Assembly: GCA_910586035.1 (NCBI GenBank)
Contig: CAJUHT010000020.1
Span: forward strand, 6,218 to 36,796
Source of the DNA: an uncultured Christensenella sp.
GTDB taxonomy: Bacteria; Bacillota; Clostridia; Christensenellales; Borkfalkiaceae
DNA length: 30,579 nucleotides
Direction: 5' to 3'
The position numbers and the translations under genes are program-made. Positions 8,354-17,201 of this stretch are shown here, piece after piece (position 1 is the stretch's first letter; the number at the start of each line of letters is the position of its first letter). The notes beneath the pieces are model-generated. The model had not been told where the DNA came from. It did no database searches and saw only the letters and a list, made by a program, of their open reading frames with translations.

Positions 8354-8417
8354 TTAATTACCTCTTTTATATTATAACGCCGAATTTATATTTACGCGCC
8401 GACCGCGCGGCGGCGCT

Positions 8418-9452
8418 TTACGTATCGAGAAAAGACGCGCGCAACTGCCCGCACGCCCCGCCTATATCCGCGCCCGTCCGCCGCCTTAAAGTAGCCGAAA
8501 GCCCGCCCTTTTGCAACAGCCCCAAAAAGCGGTACGCCTGCTTTTCGTCCGCCGCGGCAAGCGAGCGTTCCTTAACCTCGTTAAGCCGTATCAGGTTTAT
8601 ATGACAAGGCTTGCCCTTTAAAAGCTCAACGAGCTCCTCGGCGTGTTTAACGTCGCAATTTTCGCCGTCTATCAATGCGTATTCGAATATGTATCTTCTG
8701 CCCGTCTTAGAGAAATAATACTCGCACGCCCGCAAAATTTCGGCAATTTTCCACTTGTTGGCAACGGGCATAGTGCGCGCCCGCTCCGCGTCGGTTGTCG
8801 AGTGCAGGGATACGGTTAAATTGACGGGTATGCCCTCTTCGGCAAGCAGACGCATTTTATCCGCCAGCCCGCAGGTCGAAAGCGAGATGTTGCGCGCGGA
8901 TATGTTTATGCCGTCCGCCGCGGTTACGTTTTTTAAAAAATTTACGACGTTTTCATAGTTGTCCAGCGGCTCGCCGCTGCCCATAAGCACAACGTTGGTA
9001 ACGCCCCTCTGCTTGCCCTCCGCGTGCAGACTGTTTACAAGCAGAACCTGCGATAAAATTTCGCCCGAGGTCAAATCGCGCACCCTGCCGCCGAGCGTGC
9101 TTGCGCAGAATTTACAGCCCATACGGCAACCGACCTGCGTGGAAACGCACTGCGTATTGCCGTACTTGTACTTCATTAAAACGCCCTCTATAATGTTCCC
9201 GTCGGCAAGGCGAAAGAGATATTTTTCCGTTCCGTCCGCGCTTTTAAGCGTCTTTACAATTTCAAGTGGCGCGTCCTCGAACTCTTCCAAAAGCTTAGCC
9301 TTCAAGCCCGCGCCGAGCACGGATATTTTACTTATGCTCTTGCCCTGCGACAAACCAATAAACAGCTGTTTGGCGCGGAACTTAGGCTCGCCGAGCGACT
9401 GCATAAGGGCGCATATCGAGTTGTAGTCCAAATCCTGAATAATTCTTTTCAT
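8418..9452 (-). CDS. rlmN: Dual-specificity 23S rRNA/tRNA adenine-C2 methyltransferase RlmN
   Basis: A 344-residue radical SAM enzyme that methylates A2503 of 23S rRNA (and A37 of some tRNAs) at C2. The CxxxCxxC cluster motif is GCRMGCKFC (C109, C113, C116). The two other cysteines of the mechanism match C102 in TQCVST and C334 in GGACGQL near the C-terminus. GSGEPLDNYENV is the SAM-binding GEP motif. Its ATG overlaps the rsmB stop by 4 nt. Confidence 0.96.
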   Translation of the reverse strand: MKRIIQDLDYNSICALMQSLGEPKFRAKQLFIGLSQGKSISKISVLGAGLKAKLLEEFEDAPLEIVKTLKSADGTEKYLFRLADGNIIEGVLMKYKYGNTQCVSTQVGCRMGCKFCASTLGGRVRDLTSGEILSQVLLVNSLHAEGKQRGVTNVVLMGSGEPLDNYENVVNFLKNVTAADGINISARNISLSTCGLADKMRLLAEEGIPVNLTVSLHSTTDAERARTMPVANKWKIAEILRACEYYFSKTGRRYIFEYALIDGENCDVKHAEELVELLKGKPCHINLIRLNEVKERSLAAADEKQAYRFLGLLQKGGLSATLRRRTGADIGGACGQLRASFLDT

Positions 9453-10672
9453 TTCAATCTTTTAAAAGCCGTAAGGTAGAAGCCCGCGCCCAACGATATG
9501 TGCGGCAGAAACTGCACGCCGTAGCGCGTACGCCTGTGCGCAAGCGGCGAATCGGGAACGCACAATTCATAGTCCGTGTGAACGTTCAAAAAGCCGACGG
9601 CAATGCTGTCGTTTTCTTCGGGCAGAACCGAACAGGTGGAATAATATAATAAACCGCCGACCTTAACGTATTTCGCGCAGTTGTCGAGCAATGCCGCCTG
9701 AACGGCGTTGAGCGAAGCTATATCTCCCTCCTTGCGGTTGAGTTTTATGTCGGGATTTTCCGCCATTACTCCCGTGCCGGAACAGGGAGCGTCGCACAAC
9801 ACTCCGTCGAACGCGCTTTCGAACTGCGGGTTATAGACCGTGCTGTCCGCGCAAACGGCGGCAACGTTTTCAACGCCCATTCTCGCGGCGTAGTCCTCTA
9901 TTAAAGATTTTCTGTGGGGGTGAAGCTCGCAGGCAACGACTTGACCGCACTTTTCAGAAAGCAAAACCGACTTGCCGCCGGGCGCGGCGCACGCGTCCAA
10001 AAGGCGTTCGCAAGGGGATATTGCCGCGCAAATTGCAACCGAGCCCACAGATTGAAAAGTATAATCGCCGCAAAAAAATCTTTCGTCCCGCGTGAAATTG
10101 GCAAAGATATATACCCCTTTGAACGGCGTTTTTATATGCTCACGGATGAGATACTCCTCTTCGCCGCGCACAAATCTTACGCATTGCCCTAACGAAGGCG
10201 CCGAAAGTATTTGCTCCGCCTCCGCCTTATAACTGCGCTTCAATCGCTTTACCAGCCAAAGCGGCGTTGAACACTTTATTGCCAGAGCGTCCGCGCCGTT
10301 TTGCGGCAATTGCGGCGTTTTATAGGAGCGCAAAAAGCCGTTTACAAACCCCGCCGCGCCGCTTTTGCCAAGCTTTTTGGTCAACTCAACTGCGCTGTCC
10401 ACCACCATATAGTCGTGCTTTTCCATAAATTCAAGCATATACAGCGCGATTTTAAGTATAAGTTTTACCGCCGCCTTAGGCGAAGTTTTAGTATTTGCCC
10501 CTATAATATAGTCGAGGTAAACGTCTTTATCCAGCACGCCGTAGCAAATTTTGGTCGTCCGCGCCCTGTTTAAAGGCTCTACCGCCGTTTCGGAAATAGC
10601 CTGTTTTAAGTATTTGCCCCCCGAATATACCTTTGCGAGTATCAAATAGGGGTCGGTAAGCGGATTAGTCAA
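9449..10672 (-). CDS. rsmB: 16S rRNA m5C967 methyltransferase RsmB
   Basis: A 407-residue enzyme with a NusB-like N-terminal RNA-binding domain (about 1-140, with RARTTKICYGVLD) and a C-terminal Rossmann methyltransferase domain. Motifs: LLDACAAPGGKS for SAM binding, CDAPCSGTGVM (release cysteine) and YSTCSVLPEEN (catalytic cysteine). The start is a TTG that overlaps the fmt stop by 8 nt, which suggests coupling. Coupled order fmt-rsmB-rlmN as in most Bacillota. Confidence 0.95.
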   Translation of the reverse strand: MTNPLTDPYLILAKVYSGGKYLKQAISETAVEPLNRARTTKICYGVLDKDVYLDYIIGANTKTSPKAAVKLILKIALYMLEFMEKHDYMVVDSAVELTKKLGKSGAAGFVNGFLRSYKTPQLPQNGADALAIKCSTPLWLVKRLKRSYKAEAEQILSAPSLGQCVRFVRGEEEYLIREHIKTPFKGVYIFANFTRDERFFCGDYTFQSVGSVAICAAISPCERLLDACAAPGGKSVLLSEKCGQVVACELHPHRKSLIEDYAARMGVENVAAVCADSTVYNPQFESAFDGVLCDAPCSGTGVMAENPDIKLNRKEGDIASLNAVQAALLDNCAKYVKVGGLLYYSTCSVLPEENDSIAVGFLNVHTDYELCVPDSPLAHRRTRYGVQFLPHISLGAGFYLTAFKRLK

Positions 10673-11579
10673 ACCTGTCGCCCGCCTTTATTTTTCTGCC
10701 GTTTACGGCGTCCGCCGCGCTTATGGGCTTGCCGCCCGAAAACTGCAACGCCGTAATATTTACCGCGCCGCTTGCGCACGCGACAACAATTCCGCCCTTG
10801 TCCGCGCGAATAACCTCTCCGCGCGCGCCGCTCCCCTCAACGGGGCAAGCCTTTAAAAGATTGACGGGCGAGCCGTTGAGACAGGCGAACGCCGCTGGCG
10901 AGGGGCTCATTGCGTTGATTAAATTTGCAGTATCCGCCGCGTCGGCTTCAAACGAAACCTTCGCGTCGTCCTTGGTAATCTTTTTACAGAAGGTCGCCGC
11001 CGCCTCGTCCTGCAACAGCAGCTGCGTCTGTCCGCTTTTCAAAAGTTGTGCCGCTTCCACAACCGCCTCCGCCGACAGGCGCGACAGTTCTTCCGAAAGT
11101 TCGCCGCAAGTTTTGCCGTCGATTTTGCACCTCTTTACAAGCAGTATGCCGCCGCAGTCGAGGGCAAGCTCCGTCTTCATAACGGTAACGCCCGTATACT
11201 CGCAACCGCCGAGTATCGCCGACTGTATGGGGCTTGCGCCGCGGAATGCGGGCAAAAGCGAAGCGTGCAGATTGTATACGCCCATAGGAAAGGCGTTTAA
11301 AACTTCCTGCGATAAGAGCTGCCCGTAAGCGCAGGTAAACATTAAATCCGCGCCGATATTTTTCAATTGCTCGGCGTGCCCGCGCACCTTGTCGAAGTCG
11401 TATACGGGTATACCCTTAGAGATGGCGTACAGCTTTACGGGAGTGGGCGTTAAAACGCGCTTTCTTCCCGTAGGCTTGTCCGGCTGGGTGAGCACGGCTA
11501 TAACCTCCTCGCCAGCCTCTATAAGCGCGCGCAGGGGAGCTACCGCGTATTGCGGGGAGCCTGCGTAAACAATCTTCAT
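10665..11579 (-). CDS. fmt: Methionyl-tRNA formyltransferase
   Basis: A 304-residue enzyme that formylates initiator Met-tRNA using 10-formyl-THF. The N-terminal formyltransferase domain shows MKIVYAGSPQYAV, TQPDKPTGRKR and the signature LHASLLPAFRGASPIQSAI with catalytic Asn/His/Asp positions (N in VYNLHASLLP, D in LALDCGG). The C-terminal OB-like domain is present and ends KIKAGDRFD. It overlaps def upstream by 4 nt and rsmB downstream by 8 nt. Confidence 0.96.
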   Translation of the reverse strand: MKIVYAGSPQYAVAPLRALIEAGEEVIAVLTQPDKPTGRKRVLTPTPVKLYAISKGIPVYDFDKVRGHAEQLKNIGADLMFTCAYGQLLSQEVLNAFPMGVYNLHASLLPAFRGASPIQSAILGGCEYTGVTVMKTELALDCGGILLVKRCKIDGKTCGELSEELSRLSAEAVVEAAQLLKSGQTQLLLQDEAAATFCKKITKDDAKVSFEADAADTANLINAMSPSPAAFACLNGSPVNLLKACPVEGSGARGEVIRADKGGIVVACASGAVNITALQFSGGKPISAADAVNGRKIKAGDRFD

Positions 11580-12046
11580 TGAGCCTCCTGCGGGGCGTTA
11601 TCGTAAACGACTTCCGCCCTGTCGATGTACAGCACGCCGTCAAGATGGTCGAACTCGTGGCACATACACCGCGCGAAAAACCCCGTGCCCGTAACGGTAT
11701 GTTTTTTGCCGTGGCGGTCGCGGTATTCGGCTTTGACCTTATTGGGGCGGGTTACAACGCCGTGCTTGCCCTTGACGGAAAGACAGCCCTCTTCCCCCCG
11801 CTGTTCGCCCTTGAACGAAAGAATTTTGGGGTTGACCATCTCGAAAAAGCCCTCTTCGAGGTCGATGACCACCACCCTTAAATTTACGCCCACCTGAGGC
11901 GCGGCAAGCCCCGCGCCGTCCTCGGCGCGCACGGTTTCCTTCATATCGTCCAAAAGCGCCCAAAGCTCGGAGTCGAACTTTTTAACCTCTTTGCTCTTCT
12001 TTCTCAAAACTTCGTCGCCTATCTGTACCACGTATCTGTACGGCAT
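11576..12046 (-). CDS. def: Peptide deformylase
   Basis: A 156-residue metallohydrolase that removes the formyl group from nascent proteins, reversing the work of fmt next to it. All three motifs are present: GAGLAAPQVG, EEGCLS with the metal-binding Cys, and CHEFDHLDG (HExxH type, Phe-Asp in the middle). The start chosen is MPYRY because AGAGGTG lies 7 nt upstream; the 16-codon upstream extension has no site. The gene follows the TIR-LRR gene by 35 nt instead of following priA directly. Confidence 0.95.
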   Translation of the reverse strand: MPYRYVVQIGDEVLRKKSKEVKKFDSELWALLDDMKETVRAEDGAGLAAPQVGVNLRVVVIDLEEGFFEMVNPKILSFKGEQRGEEGCLSVKGKHGVVTRPNKVKAEYRDRHGKKHTVTGTGFFARCMCHEFDHLDGVLYIDRAEVVYDNAPQEAQ

Positions 12047-12081
12047 ATTTTCACCTCTTATTTTTAAGTATTTGCTATAAT

Positions 12082-14154
12082 TTATAAATCCCACAGCTTA
12101 TCAAAATAATCTGAGCTTGTATAAATTACACCGTCATTACAAATTATTTTAATATTTCTACGGTCGCTGTTCCAAGCAACCGAATATTCATCGTGCTTCA
12201 TTTTTAAAGCATACCATTCGTCCTTCGTTCCGCCGTAATTGATAGTTTCTAAATTGTCGCAACTGTTAAAACAGTTATCTTCTATAAACTTTACGGATTT
12301 AGGTATTTCAACGAATTTCAGACAAACACAATCGCTGAAACAATTTCTCCTCAACTCTTCCACCCCTTCTTCCAATATGACTTTTGTCAATTGTAAGCAT
12401 CGCGTAAAAGTGTTTGACAAAATTTTGGTTTTTCCTGTAACAGTTACTTCTCTTAGCCATATGCATTCCGCAAAGCACGCTTCCCAATACATACTCAATT
12501 TATTCCCGAATTCGACACCGCGAATTACTGTGTTACGAAAACAATTCGAATAAACAAATTTTATATTGCCAAATAACAGCGCTTTATCAAAAGTCCTTTC
12601 ACTATGCCTGCCGTAATAATCCGTTTCGGTTAAAACCGACAATAAACATTTGCAATTGCTAAACATATAGCTGCTTAAAACAGTCAACTCCTGAGGTAAA
12701 AACACTAAAATAATATTGCTGTTTTCAAACGAGCTTCTGCCGATTTCATAAATATTATCAGGTAAAAACACATACGGAATATGTCGGCAATTTTTGAACG
12801 AATTATCCGCCAATTCTCCTATATTAAAAAAAACGGAAAACTTTTTTAAAGCTTTAAACACGTCGTAAAGCTCTTTTGTTTTTCTATGAATTATAAAATT
12901 CGCAACTTTTTTCAAGTCGATATTCTTATCTTCTAAATATGTTAATATAAAATTAAATAAGTCTTTGAATTTATCCAGATAATTGTCGTCGTAAGTAACG
13001 TCGTCAGCCATTTCGTCCGGAAACAATTTCGAAATACTTGACAGACACTCTTCGCTTCCGTTTAAATTTACTTTTCCCCCCGCAGTAAATCGTATTAGCC
13101 GCTTGAAAAAATCAACTTCTTTTACGTTCTGATAATCCGTAAACTGCTTTTTCCAATCCCAGCTAATAGGGGCGCGTAATATTACGTCGCAATTCCTTTC
13201 TTCGTTTTTATTATCACTGTAACCAACACAATCCCTTTCGCACAATACTCCGTTAATATCGTAATATTTAGGGTTGTTTTCATCTACGGTAATTTCTTCC
13301 AAATTTATTGCGCTGTCGAAAATATCTCTATTTATATGAAATACCGTTTTGGGAATAAAAACAGAAACTGCGTGGGGAAATTCGGCGGTAATTTTTACAA
13401 TTGGCTTATCGCCAATTTTTTCGGGAATATGCACCTCGGTTTTAATTCCGCGGTACTCGATTAAACTTAATCCTCCTTCGCACTCCTCGCATACAAAGTC
13501 GGAAAAAACTTCTTCTGTTACGTCGAATTGCCGCGCTATCTTTTCGATTCTTGAAATCGCGTTTTCTTTTCCATAAGAAATGAGCGCGGTTTCGTTGTCG
13601 GGGAAAAATTCTTCCAGCTCGTCCTGGTGCTGGCGCACTCCGCGCAACTCGCTACCCTTTGCGTCGTCAAATATTTTTGCCGCTGAATACAGCGTGTCGC
13701 TCAGCGCAACTTGACAATAAGATTTGCCCGAATTTTTAACGCACTCTATTTCCTTATACACGGAAGGCGAAAGCAACAAATTTTTACTCAAATAAAAGAG
13801 CACGCCTACGCAATGCGGGTTTTTTATAATCTTGCCAGCCGCTTCTTCCCAATTTTGACCGATTGGCAACCCCTCGTCATACCAAAAGCGCACCCTACGT
13901 TGCGAATTGTACGAAAACACCGCAAGGTCTTTGTACACCTCCTTATAGTCGAGATGCGAATAAGAAACAAAAATATAATTTTTGCCGTCGTCTAAGTTAT
14001 AGGCGGGGATATGCTCGCGTATCCATTCCAAACGTTGGTTATTTACCTGTCGGTTTGTATCGTCGAGCGCAACCATACCTTCGAGATAACCCTCGATAAT
14101 AAGTAGCTTTTCTTCGTCGGTACAGTCCGACCATTTTCTTTCGTTTTCCAACAT
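12082..14154 (-). CDS. TIR-domain protein with BspA-type leucine-rich repeats
   Basis: About 690 residues, no signal peptide. The start is placed at MLENERK, where GGTGG stands 5 nt upstream; an ATG five codons earlier has no site. An N-terminal TIR fold covers about 58-200: first strand NYIFVSYSHLD, then RVRFWYDEGLPIGQNW, VGVLFYLSKN and SPSVYKEIE, whose first Glu (about residue 135) is at the place of the catalytic NADase glutamate. Then come BspA-like LRR_5 repeats split by a helical insert at about 370-430, with a last unit ending near INYGGTKDEW. TIR domains in bacteria either cleave NAD or make signalling nucleotides, often in defence; the LRRs may sense a ligand. That role is inference. 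The gene is visibly more AT-rich than its neighbours and interrupts the priA-def pair. Confidence 0.8.
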   Translation of the reverse strand: MLENERKWSDCTDEEKLLIIEGYLEGMVALDDTNRQVNNQRLEWIREHIPAYNLDDGKNYIFVSYSHLDYKEVYKDLAVFSYNSQRRVRFWYDEGLPIGQNWEEAAGKIIKNPHCVGVLFYLSKNLLLSPSVYKEIECVKNSGKSYCQVALSDTLYSAAKIFDDAKGSELRGVRQHQDELEEFFPDNETALISYGKENAISRIEKIARQFDVTEEVFSDFVCEECEGGLSLIEYRGIKTEVHIPEKIGDKPIVKITAEFPHAVSVFIPKTVFHINRDIFDSAINLEEITVDENNPKYYDINGVLCERDCVGYSDNKNEERNCDVILRAPISWDWKKQFTDYQNVKEVDFFKRLIRFTAGGKVNLNGSEECLSSISKLFPDEMADDVTYDDNYLDKFKDLFNFILTYLEDKNIDLKKVANFIIHRKTKELYDVFKALKKFSVFFNIGELADNSFKNCRHIPYVFLPDNIYEIGRSSFENSNIILVFLPQELTVLSSYMFSNCKCLLSVLTETDYYGRHSERTFDKALLFGNIKFVYSNCFRNTVIRGVEFGNKLSMYWEACFAECIWLREVTVTGKTKILSNTFTRCLQLTKVILEEGVEELRRNCFSDCVCLKFVEIPKSVKFIEDNCFNSCDNLETINYGGTKDEWYALKMKHDEYSVAWNSDRRNIKIICNDGVIYTSSDYFDKLWDL

Positions 14155-14175
14155 AATTCCACCATTCAAGACAAA

Positions 14176-16344
14176 TCAAGACAAATTTGCGGGGTTTTCT
14201 TCTACGTAGACCAAAACGTTTGAAGTGGCGCAAGCCGCGGCTACTTCGTAAATGCGCGCAAGGTGCCTTTGCGAACGCAACCGCGCAAGCACCTGATAGC
14301 GCACCTTGTTTTGTATGCGCTTTATCGGCGAGTGCATTTTATTGAAAAAAATAAACTCGCCCGCGTCCTTTTGCCTTATTTCCTCTATCGCAAAGTAAAC
14401 GTTTTTAAGCGCTTCAATAGCTTCCCCGTCCTTTTCGGCAACCACCATAACGCGGCAAATCAGCGAATACGGAGGATAGAGAGCGGCTTTGCGCATCTTT
14501 ACCTCGTTTTCGAAAAATCCCGCATAGTCGTAATTTATGGCGTAGCGCAGTATGTAATTTTCGGGAGAATAACTCTGCAAAACAACCTTGCCCTTATCCC
14601 CCGCCCTGCCGCTTCTACCCGCGACCTGAGTAATAAGCTGAAATGTGCGTTCCCCGCTGCGGTAATCGGAAAAATGCAGGCTCATATCCGCGTCGAGAAT
14701 ACCCACAAGCGTAACCGCGGGGAAGTCGTGCCCCTTTGCAATCATCTGCGTGCCGACCAAAATATCGGCTTTCTTTTCGGCAAACTGCCGCAATATCTTG
14801 TAGTGCCCGTCCTTGCCCGCCACCGTGTCGTTATCCATTCTTATGAGCCGCGCGGAGGGGAACAGTTGCGCAAGCTCGGCGCACACCCTCTGCGTGCCCG
14901 TGCCGCTGTACCTTAACCGCGCGCCGCCGCAATCGGGGCAGGCGGTAAGCATACGGTACTTTGCGCCGCAGTAATGGCACTTTAAGCAGTTTTCTTCGCT
15001 GTGATAGGTAAGCGATACGTCGCAGTTTTCGCACTTCGCCACATACCCGCAGTCAGTGCAAATAACCGTTTGGGAATAGCCGCGGCGGTTGATAAATATA
15101 ATCGCCTGATTGCCAGAGGACAGCGTTGCTTCCAGCTCCTCCCTCAGCGGGCGGGAAAGGTTTGAAGGGTTGCCCCTCTTCAATTCCCTGCGCATATCGG
15201 CAATTATTATTTCTGGAAGCGGTCTGCCGTTTATCCTCTCGGTCAAGGTTACAAGCCCGTACCGCCCCTCGCTCGCCTCAATATAGCTTTCAACCGAAGG
15301 CGTAGCGCTACCCAATACAAGCTTGCAACCGTTGTATTCCGCGCGCATTTTGGCAATTTCCACCGTCGAGTATCGCGGAGCCGCCTCCGAATTGTAAGAA
15401 GAATCGTGTTCCTCGTCTATAATTATTGCGCCCAGATTTTCAAGCGGAGCAAAGATAGCCGAGCGCGCGCCTATGGCTATTTTCGCCTCGCCCGAGCGAA
15501 GCCGCCACCACTCGTCGAACCTTTCGCCTGCGGAAAGACCGCTGTGCATAATTGCCGCCTGCCCGCCGAAGCGCGCGCGTAGCTGCGAAAGCATTTGCGG
15601 GGTGAGGGAAATTTCGGGAACCAAAAATATAGCCGTCTTGCCCTCGGCAAGCTTGTCCGCTATAATTTTTAAATATATTTCCGTTTTGCCGCTTCCCGTA
15701 ACTCCGTGAATAAGGTTGACCCTGCGGGAAGAATTTTCTATATAATTTACCGCGTCTACCTGCGCGGCGGTTAAAACCTTTTGCCCCTCCGCCCTGTCCG
15801 CATACTGCGGGGTGCGGTTGCGCTTAACCTTGTAAACTTCCGCCGCGCCCTTTTCGACCAACGCGTTTACCGCGCCGCTTCCGAATTTTTTTGTGAGAGG
15901 CACGTACTCGCAATCGCCCTCTTTTGACAGATAGGCGTACGCTTCCGCCTGTCTTTTTGCCGACTTGGAAAGGCTTGGCTCACCGCCCGTAAGCTTTATG
16001 CGCTTTACGAAACTTTCGTTGACCTTGCCAAGGCGCATTTCGGTTGGCAAAAACAGCCTGAGCGCGGCGGCTTTGGGCACGCGGTAACGGGCGGCAAGCT
16101 TTTCCATAAGCGCAAAGCACTCCGGCACGAGGGCGGGAGCTTCGTCGTAAACTTCGGTTATCGGCTTGATTTTTTCCGCGGCGAAAGAGGGAGTTTGGCT
16201 AAGTCCTATTACAAACCCCTCTATAATTCTGCCGCCGAACGGCGCCTTTACCCTGCACCCGACGCGCGTATCCTCGGGACAGGAGTACTCGAATACCCTG
16301 TCCACCTGCGAGTGGGCGATGTCAACAATTACTTGCGCGTACAT
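14176..16344 (-). CDS. priA: Primosomal replication restart helicase PriA
   Basis: A 722-residue 3'-5' helicase that reloads the replisome at repaired forks. Order: N-terminal 3'-DNA-binding domain beginning MYAQVIVDIAHSQVDR, winged helix, helicase lobe 1 with Walker A GVTGSGKTEIY and box DEEHDSSYN, zinc-binding insert with eight cysteines in four CxxC pairs (CTDCG, CENCD, CLKCHYCG, CPDCGG), then lobe 2 with GTQMIAKGHDF and TQVAGRSGRA. The usual family length is about 730. No good ribosome site precedes the ATG. It lies between rpoZ and the TIR-LRR gene. Confidence 0.96.
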   Translation of the reverse strand: MYAQVIVDIAHSQVDRVFEYSCPEDTRVGCRVKAPFGGRIIEGFVIGLSQTPSFAAEKIKPITEVYDEAPALVPECFALMEKLAARYRVPKAAALRLFLPTEMRLGKVNESFVKRIKLTGGEPSLSKSAKRQAEAYAYLSKEGDCEYVPLTKKFGSGAVNALVEKGAAEVYKVKRNRTPQYADRAEGQKVLTAAQVDAVNYIENSSRRVNLIHGVTGSGKTEIYLKIIADKLAEGKTAIFLVPEISLTPQMLSQLRARFGGQAAIMHSGLSAGERFDEWWRLRSGEAKIAIGARSAIFAPLENLGAIIIDEEHDSSYNSEAAPRYSTVEIAKMRAEYNGCKLVLGSATPSVESYIEASEGRYGLVTLTERINGRPLPEIIIADMRRELKRGNPSNLSRPLREELEATLSSGNQAIIFINRRGYSQTVICTDCGYVAKCENCDVSLTYHSEENCLKCHYCGAKYRMLTACPDCGGARLRYSGTGTQRVCAELAQLFPSARLIRMDNDTVAGKDGHYKILRQFAEKKADILVGTQMIAKGHDFPAVTLVGILDADMSLHFSDYRSGERTFQLITQVAGRSGRAGDKGKVVLQSYSPENYILRYAINYDYAGFFENEVKMRKAALYPPYSLICRVMVVAEKDGEAIEALKNVYFAIEEIRQKDAGEFIFFNKMHSPIKRIQNKVRYQVLARLRSQRHLARIYEVAAACATSNVLVYVEENPANLS

Positions 16345-16363
16345 ATTTTTCGTTTAAAAAGCA

Positions 16364-16390
16364 TTTTTCGGCGAATGAATCGCCGAAAAA
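16364..16390 (-). other. Hairpin between rpoZ and priA
   Basis: Perfect 11-bp stem TTTTTCGGCGA / TCGCCGAAAAA with a 5-nt loop. In the direction of the operon the stem is followed by TGCTTTTTAAACG, a poor T-run, so it is more likely a partial terminator, processing or stability element than a full stop. Confidence 0.45.
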
Positions 16391-16419
16391 AAGTAGCCGC
16401 CAAATACCGAGATTTAAAA

Positions 16420-16641
16420 TCAGTCCTTAACCGACTTGATTTTGCCGTCCTCGATTTCCTCGCAGGCAAGCGCGATTTCTTTAAGCTTGCCGGGGTTTTC
16501 GTTTACGTTGTTTACGCTGTTGCGCTCTATAAGCTGACGGGCGCGTTTAGCCACCACAACGCACAGCTCGTAGCGGGAAGCGGGCTGCCCCTCGTGTCCG
16601 AGCTTGTCGATTAAATTGTCTACCGCAGGTACGTTTATCAT
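16420..16641 (-). CDS. rpoZ: RNA polymerase omega subunit
   Basis: A 73-residue omega subunit that helps assemble RNA polymerase. Recognised by the N-terminal MINVPAVDNLIDK, the conserved SRYELCVVVAKRARQL core and its place between gmk and priA. AAGGAG overlapping the end of gmk supplies the ribosome site, about 9 nt from the ATG. Confidence 0.93.
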   Translation of the reverse strand: MINVPAVDNLIDKLGHEGQPASRYELCVVVAKRARQLIERNSVNNVNENPGKLKEIALACEEIEDGKIKSVKD

Positions 16642-16649
16642 ATTACCAA

Positions 16650-17201
16650 TTACTCCTTTTCCAATATATGTTCCACTTGACCGACCGCAGTCTCCAAGTC
16701 GTCGTTTACAATTACGTAGTCGTAAAGCTCACTCTTGCCGAGCTCGTAATCCGCCCTCGCCAGACGGCGGGATATAACTTCCTCTTCCTCGGTTCCTCGC
16801 CCTTTGAGCCGCCTGTACAGCTCCTGCCTGTCGGGCGGGGCTATCATAACCAATACGGCGTCGGGCTTGGCGCTCTTTACGTTTAGCGCGCCGTCCACGT
16901 CTATTTCCAGAATGACGTCGCCCTCTTCAAGCTTTTTTTCGACAAACTCCGCGGGCGTGCCGTAAAAATTTTCAAAATGCAGGGAGTATTCCAAAAAGCC
17001 CCCGCAGTCTATCATACGCTTAAATTTTTCCTTGCTCAAAAAGAAATAGCTTACGCCTTCCTTTTCTCCCTCCCTCGGAGCGCGCGTCGTACAGGATACG
17101 GACAGGCTGGCGTTGGGGCGGCGCTGTAACAGCAAGTTTACGATTGTGCCCTTGCCCACGCCCGAAGGTCCGCTGATAACCAAAAGTTTGCCCTTACTCA
17201 A
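16650..17201 (-). CDS. gmk: Guanylate kinase
   Basis: A 183-residue GMP kinase converting GMP to GDP with ATP. P-loop SGPSGVGKGT at 10-19, the GMP-binding stretch SCTTRAPREGEKEGVSYFF, and the lid region RLKGRGTEEEEVISRRL are all present. The start is a TTG overlapping the yicC stop by 8 nt. The remA gene often found between yicC and gmk is missing here. Confidence 0.96.
   Translation of the reverse strand: MSKGKLLVISGPSGVGKGTIVNLLLQRRPNASLSVSCTTRAPREGEKEGVSYFFLSKEKFKRMIDCGGFLEYSLHFENFYGTPAEFVEKKLEEGDVILEIDVDGALNVKSAKPDAVLVMIAPPDRQELYRRLKGRGTEEEEVISRRLARADYELGKSELYDYVIVNDDLETAVGQVEHILEKE

Noticed and set aside
8371..8376. Perfect TATAAT upstream of rpe as a promoter
   Set aside because: The 6-mer at the 17-nt distance (GCGCGT) is nothing like a -35, so only a weak internal promoter can be imagined.
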